From Bdellovibrionales bacterium (lineage in GTDB: Bacteria; Bdellovibrionota; Bdellovibrionia; Bdellovibrionales; UBA1609): DNA of 57,711 nt. Below, piece after piece: positions 27,338 to 35,864 of this stretch. The stretch's first letter is position 1; every line of letters begins with the position of its first letter. The position numbers and the translations under genes were made by a program. The notes under the pieces were generated by a model, which was not told the DNA's origin, ran no database searches, and saw nothing but the letters and a program-made list of their open reading frames with translations. Where the stretch lies: contig JALZUR010000025.1 in the NCBI GenBank assembly GCA_023301025.1, positions 1-57,711 of the forward strand, read 5' to 3'.

Positions 27338-29533
27338 TTAATCTACAGGGACAAAAACCTGACCAGATTTTAATGGGCGAGTAGATGTATTGGTTCTTTC
27401 AAGTGGTGTGTTACCCGAAAAAGAATCAGATTCTGTTATAAAAGAGTACTCAAAGTCTTCCTTTAAGTTAAAACCAGAGACTGAAGTTACTGCATCAGAA
27501 TGAACAATTAAAGTGTACTCCGTGTCAAAATCTAAGCCTAATGGATTTGTTGGATAAACTATTAAATCATCACCAGATGTAGAAACATCGATGTCTTCCC
27601 TACCGAAAAAACTCACAAGCTCAACTCTAAACTGATTAAAATCAGAAAGAGTGTCATTAAAATCAATTTCAATATCTGTTGTTATTAAAGCATCATCAAA
27701 AAAATCAGTCTCAATACTTACACTATCAACACTGAAGTCCGCAGTTCTAAAACTCCAAAGCGACTCACCTGTCTCAACATTGCTCTCATTAAGTCTATTC
27801 CCAGGAATAATTCTTACATTGTACCTACAATCTGGAATAAAGTTAAACCTTGGAATGAATTCAAACCTATTGTTGTCAGGTCCAAAAATTGAAAGATCTC
27901 CATCAACACTGTCTCCAAAACAGTTGTCTACAGAAATAAAGTTTTCATTAAAAACTTCAATAGAGTCCACTAAGTTTTCAGGAATAACTACATCTGCCAT
28001 TGTAAATGTGATGGTTTCATCAGCATCAACACGGTTTTCATTGTTGAAAGGACTTCTGTTGCTAGCAAAAAGTAAAGAAGGTGCCGATGAAATAGTAAAC
28101 CTCTCAGTTAGACTAGGCCCTTCATCTCCAAAAATACTATAGGAAACAAAAATAGATTGATTGAAACCAAACTGCTCTGTTTGAGAAGAGGCTATCTCAA
28201 ATCTCCTTGCACCAACCAGACTGGCAGTGGTTGAAACAGAAGGGTCATTTACTGAAGTGATATCTAAAAAACTATTAGATCCGTTTATATCAAAATTCGT
28301 TTCAAGAAAAATCTCAGTTCCTGGACTGAAATCAGACGTGTTTTCTGACAAACTAAATGAAGTCACTCTTCTTTCTCGAGTTGTAAACGTCCAACTAAAA
28401 TTTGAAGGTAAAGAAACGTCTGCGTTTAATGATGAACTGACTAAAGGTGTTACAGTTACTGTGTACTCTGTATCGTATCTTAAAGGACCACTAGTGATAA
28501 GCTTAATGGATCCTAGCGTTTCATCACCAACCTCAAAATTTAAAGGTTCGCTATTGCCTCCGTTTGTAGGACTCAAATTAATGCTGTTTTCATTAAGCGT
28601 TAATGGGTTTGGTATAAAGTTAAACTCTATATCAAGAACAACTTGTCTTGGTCTGTTGTTCTGAGAGTCTGAAAGAGGACTTGGATCAACATCTATACCT
28701 AGTGGTCCGTAAGTAAGAACCATTGGCCCAGGTGTAGAAAAAACTCTAACAGGACCTTCTTCAGGGTCTAGAACAACATCATCTTCATCACGTCCTTGAA
28801 CACCACTAAAGCCGTTTATAGGACTAATAAAAGATACCGTGTAACGTGAATTGTAATCCAGAGTCTCTCCGTTAGGTCTAAAAACAAGAGTTCTTCTGTT
28901 GTTTGTTAATCTCAATTGCCCTAAAACTCTTTGATTGCCCGTAGAGTTTAAGATTTGAACTGTGTTGTTCAAAACCTCTACACCATCAGTAAGTTCAAAG
29001 TTAAAATTCATCTCAATAGGTCTAATTGGATTTGCATTGTTTCCTGTATGACTGATACTTAAAAGTTCAGGATCTGGGCGAGCAGATGTAGAGAATGAAA
29101 CTGTAACATCATTATCAAGATTTCTACCAGAGGTGGATTCAATACTCTTTGACAGAACAAATGTGTACTCAGTCGACCATCTTAAAAGTGTCTCTGGCGT
29201 GTATGTTAAAACTCTACCATTCTCTGAGAGCTCTAGTTGTCCACCTAAGGCTTGATTGGTCTCGGTCTCTACTAAACTTAAAACACTAGCTTCAAAAGCA
29301 CTAGAGTCTATATCTAGAGGATCTTGATTTTCAATCACCTGCTGAGCACCTATTACACTTAAAGATTCTATTTTTAGAGCTTGTGTAAACTCAAACCTAA
29401 TAGGTGTGAAAATATTAACAACACTATCAGTATCAATAGAGACCGACTGCACTCTAAATGGATTTCGTTTAGAACTTGAGTTACAAGAAGCCGCTAAAAG
29501 AAGAGAAAGAACAACAATTGTTTTTTTAAACAT
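27338..29533 (-). CDS. lipoprotein with repeated Ig-like (Big_5) domains
   Basis: A 731-residue lipoprotein: signal KKTIVVLSLLLAASC, then tandem beta-sandwich domains of about 110-120 residues of the bacterial Ig-like Big_5 (SbsA) type. The repeated pattern is a start like PIRFEFTQALKIESLSV and an end like LRWSTEYTFVLSKSIESTSG or LRYDTEYTVTVTPLVSSSL, YNSRYTVSF and DFDTEYTLIVHSDAVTS. Five or six copies are visible. Such domains are elastic stalks or adhesion modules on the surface. The protein is acidic, consistent with a salt-tolerant surface protein. Whether it faces the periplasm or the outside cannot be read. Confidence 0.8.
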   Translation of the reverse strand: MFKKTIVVLSLLLAASCNSSSKRNPFRVQSVSIDTDSVVNIFTPIRFEFTQALKIESLSVIGAQQVIENQDPLDIDSSAFEASVLSLVETETNQALGGQLELSENGRVLTYTPETLLRWSTEYTFVLSKSIESTSGRNLDNDVTVSFSTSARPDPELLSISHTGNNANPIRPIEMNFNFELTDGVEVLNNTVQILNSTGNQRVLGQLRLTNNRRTLVFRPNGETLDYNSRYTVSFISPINGFSGVQGRDEDDVVLDPEEGPVRVFSTPGPMVLTYGPLGIDVDPSPLSDSQNNRPRQVVLDIEFNFIPNPLTLNENSINLSPTNGGNSEPLNFEVGDETLGSIKLITSGPLRYDTEYTVTVTPLVSSSLNADVSLPSNFSWTFTTRERRVTSFSLSENTSDFSPGTEIFLETNFDINGSNSFLDITSVNDPSVSTTASLVGARRFEIASSQTEQFGFNQSIFVSYSIFGDEGPSLTERFTISSAPSLLFASNRSPFNNENRVDADETITFTMADVVIPENLVDSIEVFNENFISVDNCFGDSVDGDLSIFGPDNNRFEFIPRFNFIPDCRYNVRIIPGNRLNESNVETGESLWSFRTADFSVDSVSIETDFFDDALITTDIEIDFNDTLSDFNQFRVELVSFFGREDIDVSTSGDDLIVYPTNPLGLDFDTEYTLIVHSDAVTSVSGFNLKEDFEYSFITESDSFSGNTPLERTNTSTRPLKSGQVFVPVD

Positions 29534-29721
29534 TAATACCCAACTTTATTTTTGTTTTATTAAAACCTTTAAACGTTAAAGCTTTGAAAAAAACAAATCC
29601 GAAGAGTTCTATCTCATTTAAATGTAATTATTATGCTATATATGCTTAAGTCCTTATCATTTATGGAATTGATTTTGCTACGTTAAAACCAATAATTTAA
29701 CCCGACAATTAAGGCAAACAA

Positions 29722-30150
29722 ATCAAATCTATCTTTTTAATTACACTTTTATCTTTATCGTTCACATACAACGCACACTCAGCATGTACAAATAAAACTC
29801 AAGGCTTTAGCGAAGGCAGTGTACATTCAGACTTTGTTTGCGCAAGTAACAAATTTAGGAGCGTAATAACAATTAAGGGCCATTCAGATGCAGTACTTAG
29901 CCTAGTCACAAATCTTTACCAAGATAGCAGTGAATGCACAAAAACTTTAAAGAATAATTTCTCATTAAGTGTTGAAACACTTAAAGGCGAAAATGGTGCA
30001 AGCTTTTCTGAAACAACACTTAATATTCCAGTATCAGTGCCAAGAGACGACAGATGCACCGCAGAGATTAAAAAACTTTCAGAATCTTTTGACGACAGTT
30101 TAAGCTTCAATCTTGATTACAGTCTTGTCTATAGATACACGTCTCTTTAA
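29722..30150 (+). CDS. secreted protein with ATC start, unknown function
   Basis: A 142-residue open frame running from just after a TAA at 29710 to TAA 30148-30150. It has a textbook signal peptide, (M)KSIFLITLLSLSFTYNAHSA, then CTNKTQGFSEG with four cysteines in the mature part. The signal peptide begins at ATC 29722, seven bases after AAGG (29711-29714). No ATG, GTG or TTG exists in this frame until GTG about 100 codons in, so either ATC is the start or the start codon has been lost by mutation. The reading frame has no internal stop. The function is unknown. It converges on the nuclease gene ending at 30162. Confidence 0.65.
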   Translation: MKSIFLITLLSLSFTYNAHSACTNKTQGFSEGSVHSDFVCASNKFRSVITIKGHSDAVLSLVTNLYQDSSECTKTLKNNFSLSVETLKGENGASFSETTLNIPVSVPRDDRCTAEIKKLSESFDDSLSFNLDYSLVYRYTSL

Positions 30151-30161
30151 TCAAAATTGTT

Positions 30162-31934
30162 TTATGGTAAAGTAAATTTTTTTGGGACCTTTGTTTTATA
30201 ACGAGGACTTGCCCAAACTTCTCTGCCCCAATATTCAAAACGTTCGGGATCTTTTAAATAGTAACTTTCCCAATCTACTTCAGGCCTTTTGCCTTCTCCA
30301 TTGTAAAAAACAGCAAGGCCTGACTCAAGCATTAAAGACCCAAAAGTTCTCACGCCCCAAGGACCTTCAAGAACAGCATCAAATAGATAGCGCCCTCTTC
30401 CTTCTTTTCCATCATTTACAAAATCCATGGACGAAACAGTTATCTTTGAAGCATTAGAAAAGAAATAGATAAGTGCCATTGTAGCAGCTCTTGACATAAA
30501 AGCTTCAACTTTTGTTTTGGCGAGAGAACTTTTTTCAGCCGTATCTAAATACAAAAACCTTACAGCTTGTGTGTCATAAACTCCATTCTTCTCTACAGAT
30601 AAATGTGCCGTATCACCGTCAGAAACTTTATCATAATTAAGATTCACAGCTTTTATTTTTGTGATTTGTGCAAAAAAATCAATTTTTGTAACTAAATATG
30701 TGGGTAACATCACAGGAATTGCAGATTGATAATCACCTAAAGATTTAGAAAAATTTAATTTTAAAACCACATTTTTAAGAACTGCTAACTCATCTTCATC
30801 AAAACTCTCAAATAACTTATTTAAAAATCTATCACTCCGGACTCGTTCAGAGCTAAGCTTAGAAACCAACTCAGGAAAGACTCTTTGATCCATGAACTTA
30901 GCAATAAGAGCAGCTCTAGGGTGTATTTGACTAAAAGACTCTGTATCTTCATCAAGCTGCCATTCAAAATTTGCAATTTTCCATCTTGTTTTAATAGTTT
31001 CAATTAAATTTTCAATCGAAAGATCTTCTAAATTATTAACCTTGTGAAGAAGATTTTTAAGCATCACATTAACATAAGTTTCTTTAAACTCACCATTAAC
31101 CGTCTCATCTGAAATGAGCTTAGCTGATACCTCTTCTGCCTTAATCCAAGACTGATCTAAAATATAATCTCGTTTGTATTCATCAAGTTCTGAGAAAACA
31201 ATTTCTTTTAGATCAAGATTTTTAAAAATTTCATAGATTTCATTAGTTTCAATTTCAACAAAGAAAGACAGATCTAAATTTATTAACGTTGGCATTGAAA
31301 CAAAGTCTTCAAGCCAAAAACCTTTATCTTTTTGAGAAGATACAACACTTTGAGTAAACGGAGGCTGAAACTCAGTTAGTCTAAAACCCCTATCAAAAAG
31401 TTTTTTTAGAACACCAGCTGAAACTTGTGTTCCACCTAAATCTATTCTTTTGATTTTTGAAACATCAAAACCTAAGTCTATCCCATAATCTATAATTTCT
31501 AAAAGCTGCTTTTGAGTAAGACTTGTGTTTGTAAACACCCACTCTGTGCCTGAAAAAAGAAAATGAATAATACTTTTAAAATCTTTTACTTTTAAAGTGT
31601 AGTAGCCCAAAAGATTTCTTCTTTTTGTAGAAAGCTGCTGCAAAAGAAAGGGACGTGTTCCCTTAAGTACTGTTTTTCCTGAATCAACAGATGCTACTTC
31701 ATCTAAAGCTTTTGGGAATATTTCATTTTTATACTCACCTTCATCATTTTTTAAAGCTTCAACTAAACTATCATATAAGTCTATTCTTACATTACGTATT
31801 TGTCTTAACGGTAGAACCTCACTTAAATTAAGAATGCCTGAGCACGAATCTGAAGATTTTTTTGTTTGAGCAAAACCTGAATTCAGCAAAAAAAACGTTA
31901 ATAAAAATACTGATATTTTAGTAAAATTTAACAC
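30162..31934 (-). CDS. secreted protein with C-terminal nuclease-like domain
   Basis: A 590-residue exported protein with a signal peptide ending about SGFA-Q. The last 160 residues resemble staphylococcal nuclease (SNase/thermonuclease fold): VSDGDTAHLSVE, then AVRFLYLDTAEK with the arginine and glutamate of the active site, GKEGRGRYLFDAVLEG with the second arginine, and FGSLMLESGLAVFYN. The first 420 residues are helical with leucine-repeat like stretches (DLGGTQVSAGVLKKLFDRGFRL) and no family I recognise. A prey- or nutrient-directed extracellular nuclease is possible, as these organisms secrete hydrolases, but activity and location are inferred. Confidence 0.7.
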   Translation of the reverse strand: MLNFTKISVFLLTFFLLNSGFAQTKKSSDSCSGILNLSEVLPLRQIRNVRIDLYDSLVEALKNDEGEYKNEIFPKALDEVASVDSGKTVLKGTRPFLLQQLSTKRRNLLGYYTLKVKDFKSIIHFLFSGTEWVFTNTSLTQKQLLEIIDYGIDLGFDVSKIKRIDLGGTQVSAGVLKKLFDRGFRLTEFQPPFTQSVVSSQKDKGFWLEDFVSMPTLINLDLSFFVEIETNEIYEIFKNLDLKEIVFSELDEYKRDYILDQSWIKAEEVSAKLISDETVNGEFKETYVNVMLKNLLHKVNNLEDLSIENLIETIKTRWKIANFEWQLDEDTESFSQIHPRAALIAKFMDQRVFPELVSKLSSERVRSDRFLNKLFESFDEDELAVLKNVVLKLNFSKSLGDYQSAIPVMLPTYLVTKIDFFAQITKIKAVNLNYDKVSDGDTAHLSVEKNGVYDTQAVRFLYLDTAEKSSLAKTKVEAFMSRAATMALIYFFSNASKITVSSMDFVNDGKEGRGRYLFDAVLEGPWGVRTFGSLMLESGLAVFYNGEGKRPEVDWESYYLKDPERFEYWGREVWASPRYKTKVPKKFTLP

Positions 31935-32152
31935 TTATAAAACCCTTTTTATGAGTTGATACCGATTTGTATCTCAATATACAGATATTTATAATAAAAA
32001 GAGCATGTAATATAAATATTCCATAAAACAGGCACAATAAACTTACAGATCAACCATGGACGATAAGGAGCACATAATCGTCTACAAGACTATCGAGATA
32101 GACCGTATTTAAAATATTGAAGCTCTATTCAAACTATGATGCAATTAAGATT

Positions 32153-32674
32153 ATGATAATTTTAAAACAGATTTTAAAACTTATTCAACTCCTGCATTCA
32201 GAAAATGGAAGTAAAAGTATTGCTATAGGGATTGCACTAGGTTTTGTAATGGGCTTTACACCAATCTTAAGTCTTCAAGGCTTTTTAATAGTATTAATAC
32301 TCCTATTATTTAGAGTCCAGATCGCAGCAGCACTACTTTCATGGCTTGCATTTAGCTTTCTGCCACTCATGATGTCTAAGAGTTTAAATTCAATCGGTTT
32401 ATATGTTCTTCAACATGAAATCTTAAACCCCTTTTGGACAAAACTTTATCAAGCTCCAATTTTTCCTCTTACACAATTTAACAATAGCATTATTATGGGT
32501 GGCTTTATAGCAGGAGTTATAGGCGCACCTTTAGTGTATTTAATATTTTTATACTTAGTAAAAAAGTACAGAAACACTATTGGATCTAAACTCGATCAGA
32601 CAAAATTCATAAAATTTATTAAAGCCTCTAAACTCTATAACTGGTACACAGCATATGCAAAAAACTTCTCATAA
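32153..32674 (+). CDS. TIGR03546-family membrane protein
   Basis: A 173-residue membrane protein of the uncharacterised TIGR03546 family. The family start LKQILKLIQLLHSENGSKSI, then the helix AIGIALGFVMGFTPILSLQG and three more hydrophobic segments are visible. I start at ATG 32153 because homologues begin MxxLxKxxK; a TTG at 32117 would add 12 residues. TIGR03546 is reported as one half of a gene pair with TIGR03545 in outer-membrane bacteria, and the partner follows with a 20-base overlap. Function is unknown. Confidence 0.8.
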   Translation: MIILKQILKLIQLLHSENGSKSIAIGIALGFVMGFTPILSLQGFLIVLILLLFRVQIAAALLSWLAFSFLPLMMSKSLNSIGLYVLQHEILNPFWTKLYQAPIFPLTQFNNSIIMGGFIAGVIGAPLVYLIFLYLVKKYRNTIGSKLDQTKFIKFIKASKLYNWYTAYAKNFS

Positions 32675-34670
32675 GAAAAAAAAAACAATTTTTAGGTTAG
32701 AATCATTTGGAGCTATAGCTCTTCTATTACTACTCATAGGTGTTGTGGTTTACTTTTTTATAAATCCTATTGCTAAATATGCATTAGAACTAACTGCTAC
32801 TAGAGCCATAGGTTCAGAAGTAAACATTGATTCAATTCAAGTAGACTACTCAAAGCCCTCTGTTAAACTTAAACGCCTTCAGATCACGGATTATGATAAA
32901 CCTGTAAGAAACTTAATTGAAATTGACAACATAAGTATGGATCTGTCCTGGGAAGAGCTTTTAAGAATGTCTCTTACCTCAGAGAACATGAACATAGAAA
33001 ATATAAGAATTCACACTAAAAGAGAACGCCCTGGGAAAATTGCTAGTAAAAAAAATAAACTCTTGGACTTTAGTTCAGATACTGCCGACAAAGCCCTAGA
33101 AAATGTAAAAAAAGAAGCAAATAACGATCTACTGTCACAAGCTCTAAATATAGCACAAGGAGAACAAAGCGGGAAAAAAGCACTTAAGGCTTTAGAAGAT
33201 CAACTGAAAACTAAAAAGATAAGTGAAGATCTAGAAAACCAGATTAAAAATTTAAAAAAAGACTGGTCACTCTTTTTAAAAGAAGACATAGAAGGTAAAA
33301 AAACAAAAAGCTTGATAAAAGAAATAGAAACATTTGATATAAAATCTGATGATATACAAAAATCTTTAAAAGACTCGAAAAATCTTCTTAGCAAAACAAA
33401 GTCTCATTATAAAATTTTGAGAAAAAAAATAAAAGACTTTAAGACTCAATCAGAAAATTTAAAATCAGATATTGTAAAAAGCCCTGAAAGTTTTATCAAA
33501 GACTTTAAGTATATAAAGAACACCGTAAGTTCAGATTCACTAAATCCAAAAAATATTACAACGGCAATGCTTTCTAGTTATGTTGCAATTCAATTTAATA
33601 ATTTTAGCCGTATACGAGAAGGGATAAAAAATCAGGTGTTTAAAGATGTTACATCTCTATCTCCAATAGATATTGGGCAATCAAAAATTGATGAATTTAA
33701 AACAGAACACTTAAATACTAAAGACACAGCAGGTACAAATCCAGCTAAAGACTCTGAGCCTGAAAATGATGAGCTTTCTTTAAAACAAATAGAGTTAAAT
33801 AAAAGAGATTTAAGCTTAAAAAAAGGGACCTGGGTTCACTTTAATGCAGCAAAACCAAGACCTAAACTATGGATTAAGAACATCAAACTAAACTCAGTCT
33901 CACAGAAACAACAAGACCTTGGGGATTTTAAAGGTTTAGTAAAGAACTACACCTCAGAGCCACACATTATACAAAAACCACTTACAATTGATTTAATAGG
34001 ATCGTTACCAAAAATTGAAGCTACAGGTTTAAAAATAAAAACAGTCATGGATTACACAAATCCTCTTAAGCCAAAAGAAGATTTCTCTTTTAATTTAAAC
34101 TCTTTTAAAGTTAAAGGCCTTAAGCTTGTTGAATCATCAAAATACAATATAGCTATTTCTAAGGCCATTGGAAAACTAAACCTAAAAGCAAGCTTTGTAG
34201 AGGACAGCATTAACTTAAGTTTTGATCAAAAGTTTATAAGTCCAATATGGGAGATGATTCCAGGTAACACTGAATCAAATAAATTAAAGACTTTGTTAAA
34301 TGAAATTAAAAAAGCCGAAAATGATTTATCCATTCGAGCAAACATATCTGGAAGTATAGAAAATCCAAAAATAAACCTATCTTCAAATTTTGGAACTATT
34401 GTTAAAAAAGCATTAGAATCTCAAATCAGAGGAAAAGTAAACAATGAGATGGCTAAAGTACAAAAGAAAATCCAGCAAAAACTTCAAGAAAAACTTAAAG
34501 GTAAAATTTCAGATCTTGATTTACTTGAGTCATCATTTTCTAAAGAGAACAATAGCCTTGAGAGCATTTCAAGTTCATTAGAAAAAAAGATAAAATCTAA
34601 GGCTAAGCAAAAAGGAAAGGAGAAGATCGACAAACTAAAGAATAAACTTCTTAAAAAAATTAAATTTTAA
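32655..34670 (+). CDS. TIGR03545-family AsmA-like protein
   Basis: A 671-residue protein of the uncharacterised TIGR03545 family. It has one N-terminal membrane helix (GAIALLLLLIGVVVYFFINP) followed by the beta segment ALELTATRAIGSEVNIDSIQ and VKLKRLQITDYDKPV, as in AsmA/translocation-type envelope proteins, and a long lysine-rich coiled coil (about residues 140-300). It overlaps the TIGR03546 gene by 20 bases, so the pair is co-translated. AsmA-like folds are linked to lipid transport across the periplasm; that role here is inferred. Its stop codon overlaps the stop of the converging RmuC-like gene. Confidence 0.8.
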   Translation: MQKTSHKKKKTIFRLESFGAIALLLLLIGVVVYFFINPIAKYALELTATRAIGSEVNIDSIQVDYSKPSVKLKRLQITDYDKPVRNLIEIDNISMDLSWEELLRMSLTSENMNIENIRIHTKRERPGKIASKKNKLLDFSSDTADKALENVKKEANNDLLSQALNIAQGEQSGKKALKALEDQLKTKKISEDLENQIKNLKKDWSLFLKEDIEGKKTKSLIKEIETFDIKSDDIQKSLKDSKNLLSKTKSHYKILRKKIKDFKTQSENLKSDIVKSPESFIKDFKYIKNTVSSDSLNPKNITTAMLSSYVAIQFNNFSRIREGIKNQVFKDVTSLSPIDIGQSKIDEFKTEHLNTKDTAGTNPAKDSEPENDELSLKQIELNKRDLSLKKGTWVHFNAAKPRPKLWIKNIKLNSVSQKQQDLGDFKGLVKNYTSEPHIIQKPLTIDLIGSLPKIEATGLKIKTVMDYTNPLKPKEDFSFNLNSFKVKGLKLVESSKYNIAISKAIGKLNLKASFVEDSINLSFDQKFISPIWEMIPGNTESNKLKTLLNEIKKAENDLSIRANISGSIENPKINLSSNFGTIVKKALESQIRGKVNNEMAKVQKKIQQKLQEKLKGKISDLDLLESSFSKENNSLESISSSLEKKIKSKAKQKGKEKIDKLKNKLLKKIKF

Positions 34671-35767
34671 ACTTCATTTAAACCAAGCTCAAGCTGATTG
34701 GAAATTTTAGATAGATCATGCTTAAGCTCACTCTGCTCAATAATTTTTTTACGGCTTTCATTTGGTGGATTTACCTTTAATACTTTTTCGACATTAGAAA
34801 CATCTTCAAATATATCTTTTGGAAGCCTCTCTACCAAATCTAGCGTTGTTAAAAACTCTCTTGAAAAATAATAATCCACTTGAATCTTTCTTTTTATGCC
34901 ATGAGACATCTTAGCAACCAAAGTCACTAATGCCTCTTTATTTTCAGGACTCAAATTTTCTGTAAACTCAAAATCGTTTAACCTTTTTAGTTGAACCAAT
35001 ATAGGCTCTAAGGATTCTTCAGAAATCACATAAACTTTATACTCTCCAAATAAAAAGTACTTCTCTTTTAGCTTTGCAATTGTATTTTGGGGCACAACTA
35101 AAAAAGCTTCATTTTTTACCTTATCAAGCTTTGTATATTTTTTTAGCGCTTCCGCTTGCTTTCTAATGTACTGCGGGAAGTGATCTAAAGATTCACCTTC
35201 TGGAGACTTAGAATCAAACACCACATACTCTTCACCAATCAAAACGGAGTTATCTGGTCGACCTCGATAAGGAAAACTCTCGCCTCTTATAGAAGACAAA
35301 GAGTACTTTTGACATAAAAGATCAAACTTCTCTTCAGTGGTTTTTTCGTGCATCTGCCACGTTTTTTTTAGTTCAATATGCTTTTGTCTAACAGACTCTA
35401 TATGATTCTGTTCTTCCTCTACACGTTTTTGCTCTTGAAGATTCAGTACCTGGCTTAACTGACTGATTTTTTTTTCATAGTCAGTCTGTCTTTTACTCTC
35501 CCCTTCTTGAAATACATGAACTTTATTAGATAATTTTAAATTTTCATCTTGAAGAAGATTTAATTTTTGTTCTGTTAAACTTTGTCTTTCTTTTGACTCT
35601 AATTCAACATGAGCAATGCTGGATTTAAACTCATTGTTAGATCTTTCAAAAAACGTAACCTGATCTTCTAAACTTTGATTTTTAAATTTCAGTCTAAAAT
35701 ATAAAACGGCAAATACTAAAGTTGTTAAAATAAAAAATACAGAAGCTGCAATAAGATATACATTCAT
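34667..35767 (-). CDS. RmuC-like membrane-anchored coiled-coil protein
   Basis: A 366-residue protein with one N-terminal transmembrane helix (SVFFILTTLVFAVLYFRLKF), a coiled coil of about 120 residues, and a C-terminal domain with EEYVVFDSKSPEGE and an FLVVPQNTIAKLKEKY segment. These resemble RmuC, a PD-(D/E)XK-type nuclease family linked to limiting recombination at inverted repeats. The match is partial and some active-site positions cannot be fixed without alignment. Its stop overlaps that of the converging TIGR03545 gene by 4 bases (TTAA). Confidence 0.5.
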   Translation of the reverse strand: MNVYLIAASVFFILTTLVFAVLYFRLKFKNQSLEDQVTFFERSNNEFKSSIAHVELESKERQSLTEQKLNLLQDENLKLSNKVHVFQEGESKRQTDYEKKISQLSQVLNLQEQKRVEEEQNHIESVRQKHIELKKTWQMHEKTTEEKFDLLCQKYSLSSIRGESFPYRGRPDNSVLIGEEYVVFDSKSPEGESLDHFPQYIRKQAEALKKYTKLDKVKNEAFLVVPQNTIAKLKEKYFLFGEYKVYVISEESLEPILVQLKRLNDFEFTENLSPENKEALVTLVAKMSHGIKRKIQVDYYFSREFLTTLDLVERLPKDIFEDVSNVEKVLKVNPPNESRKKIIEQSELKHDLSKISNQLELGLNEV

Positions 35768-35789
35768 AGTTAAAACTATAGGCTAAAGA

Positions 35790-35821
35790 TAAAAAAAAGC
35801 CAGAGCTTTAAGGGCTCTGGC
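35790..35821 (-). terminator. intrinsic terminator of icd
   Basis: On the minus strand GCCAGAGC, loop CCTTAAA, GCTCTGGC and a run of eight T. The stem is 8 perfect pairs. It lies 44 bases after the icd stop and has no equal T-run on the plus side. Confidence 0.93.
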
Positions 35822-35864
35822 ACATCGTAAAATATTATATAGAGAAGAATTATGTCTTATCTAG

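Noticed and set aside
27651-28664. Two plus-strand frames of 163 and 145 codons
   Set aside because: They lie antisense to the Ig-like lipoprotein, are serine- and leucine-rich as expected for shadow frames, and have no recognisable domain.
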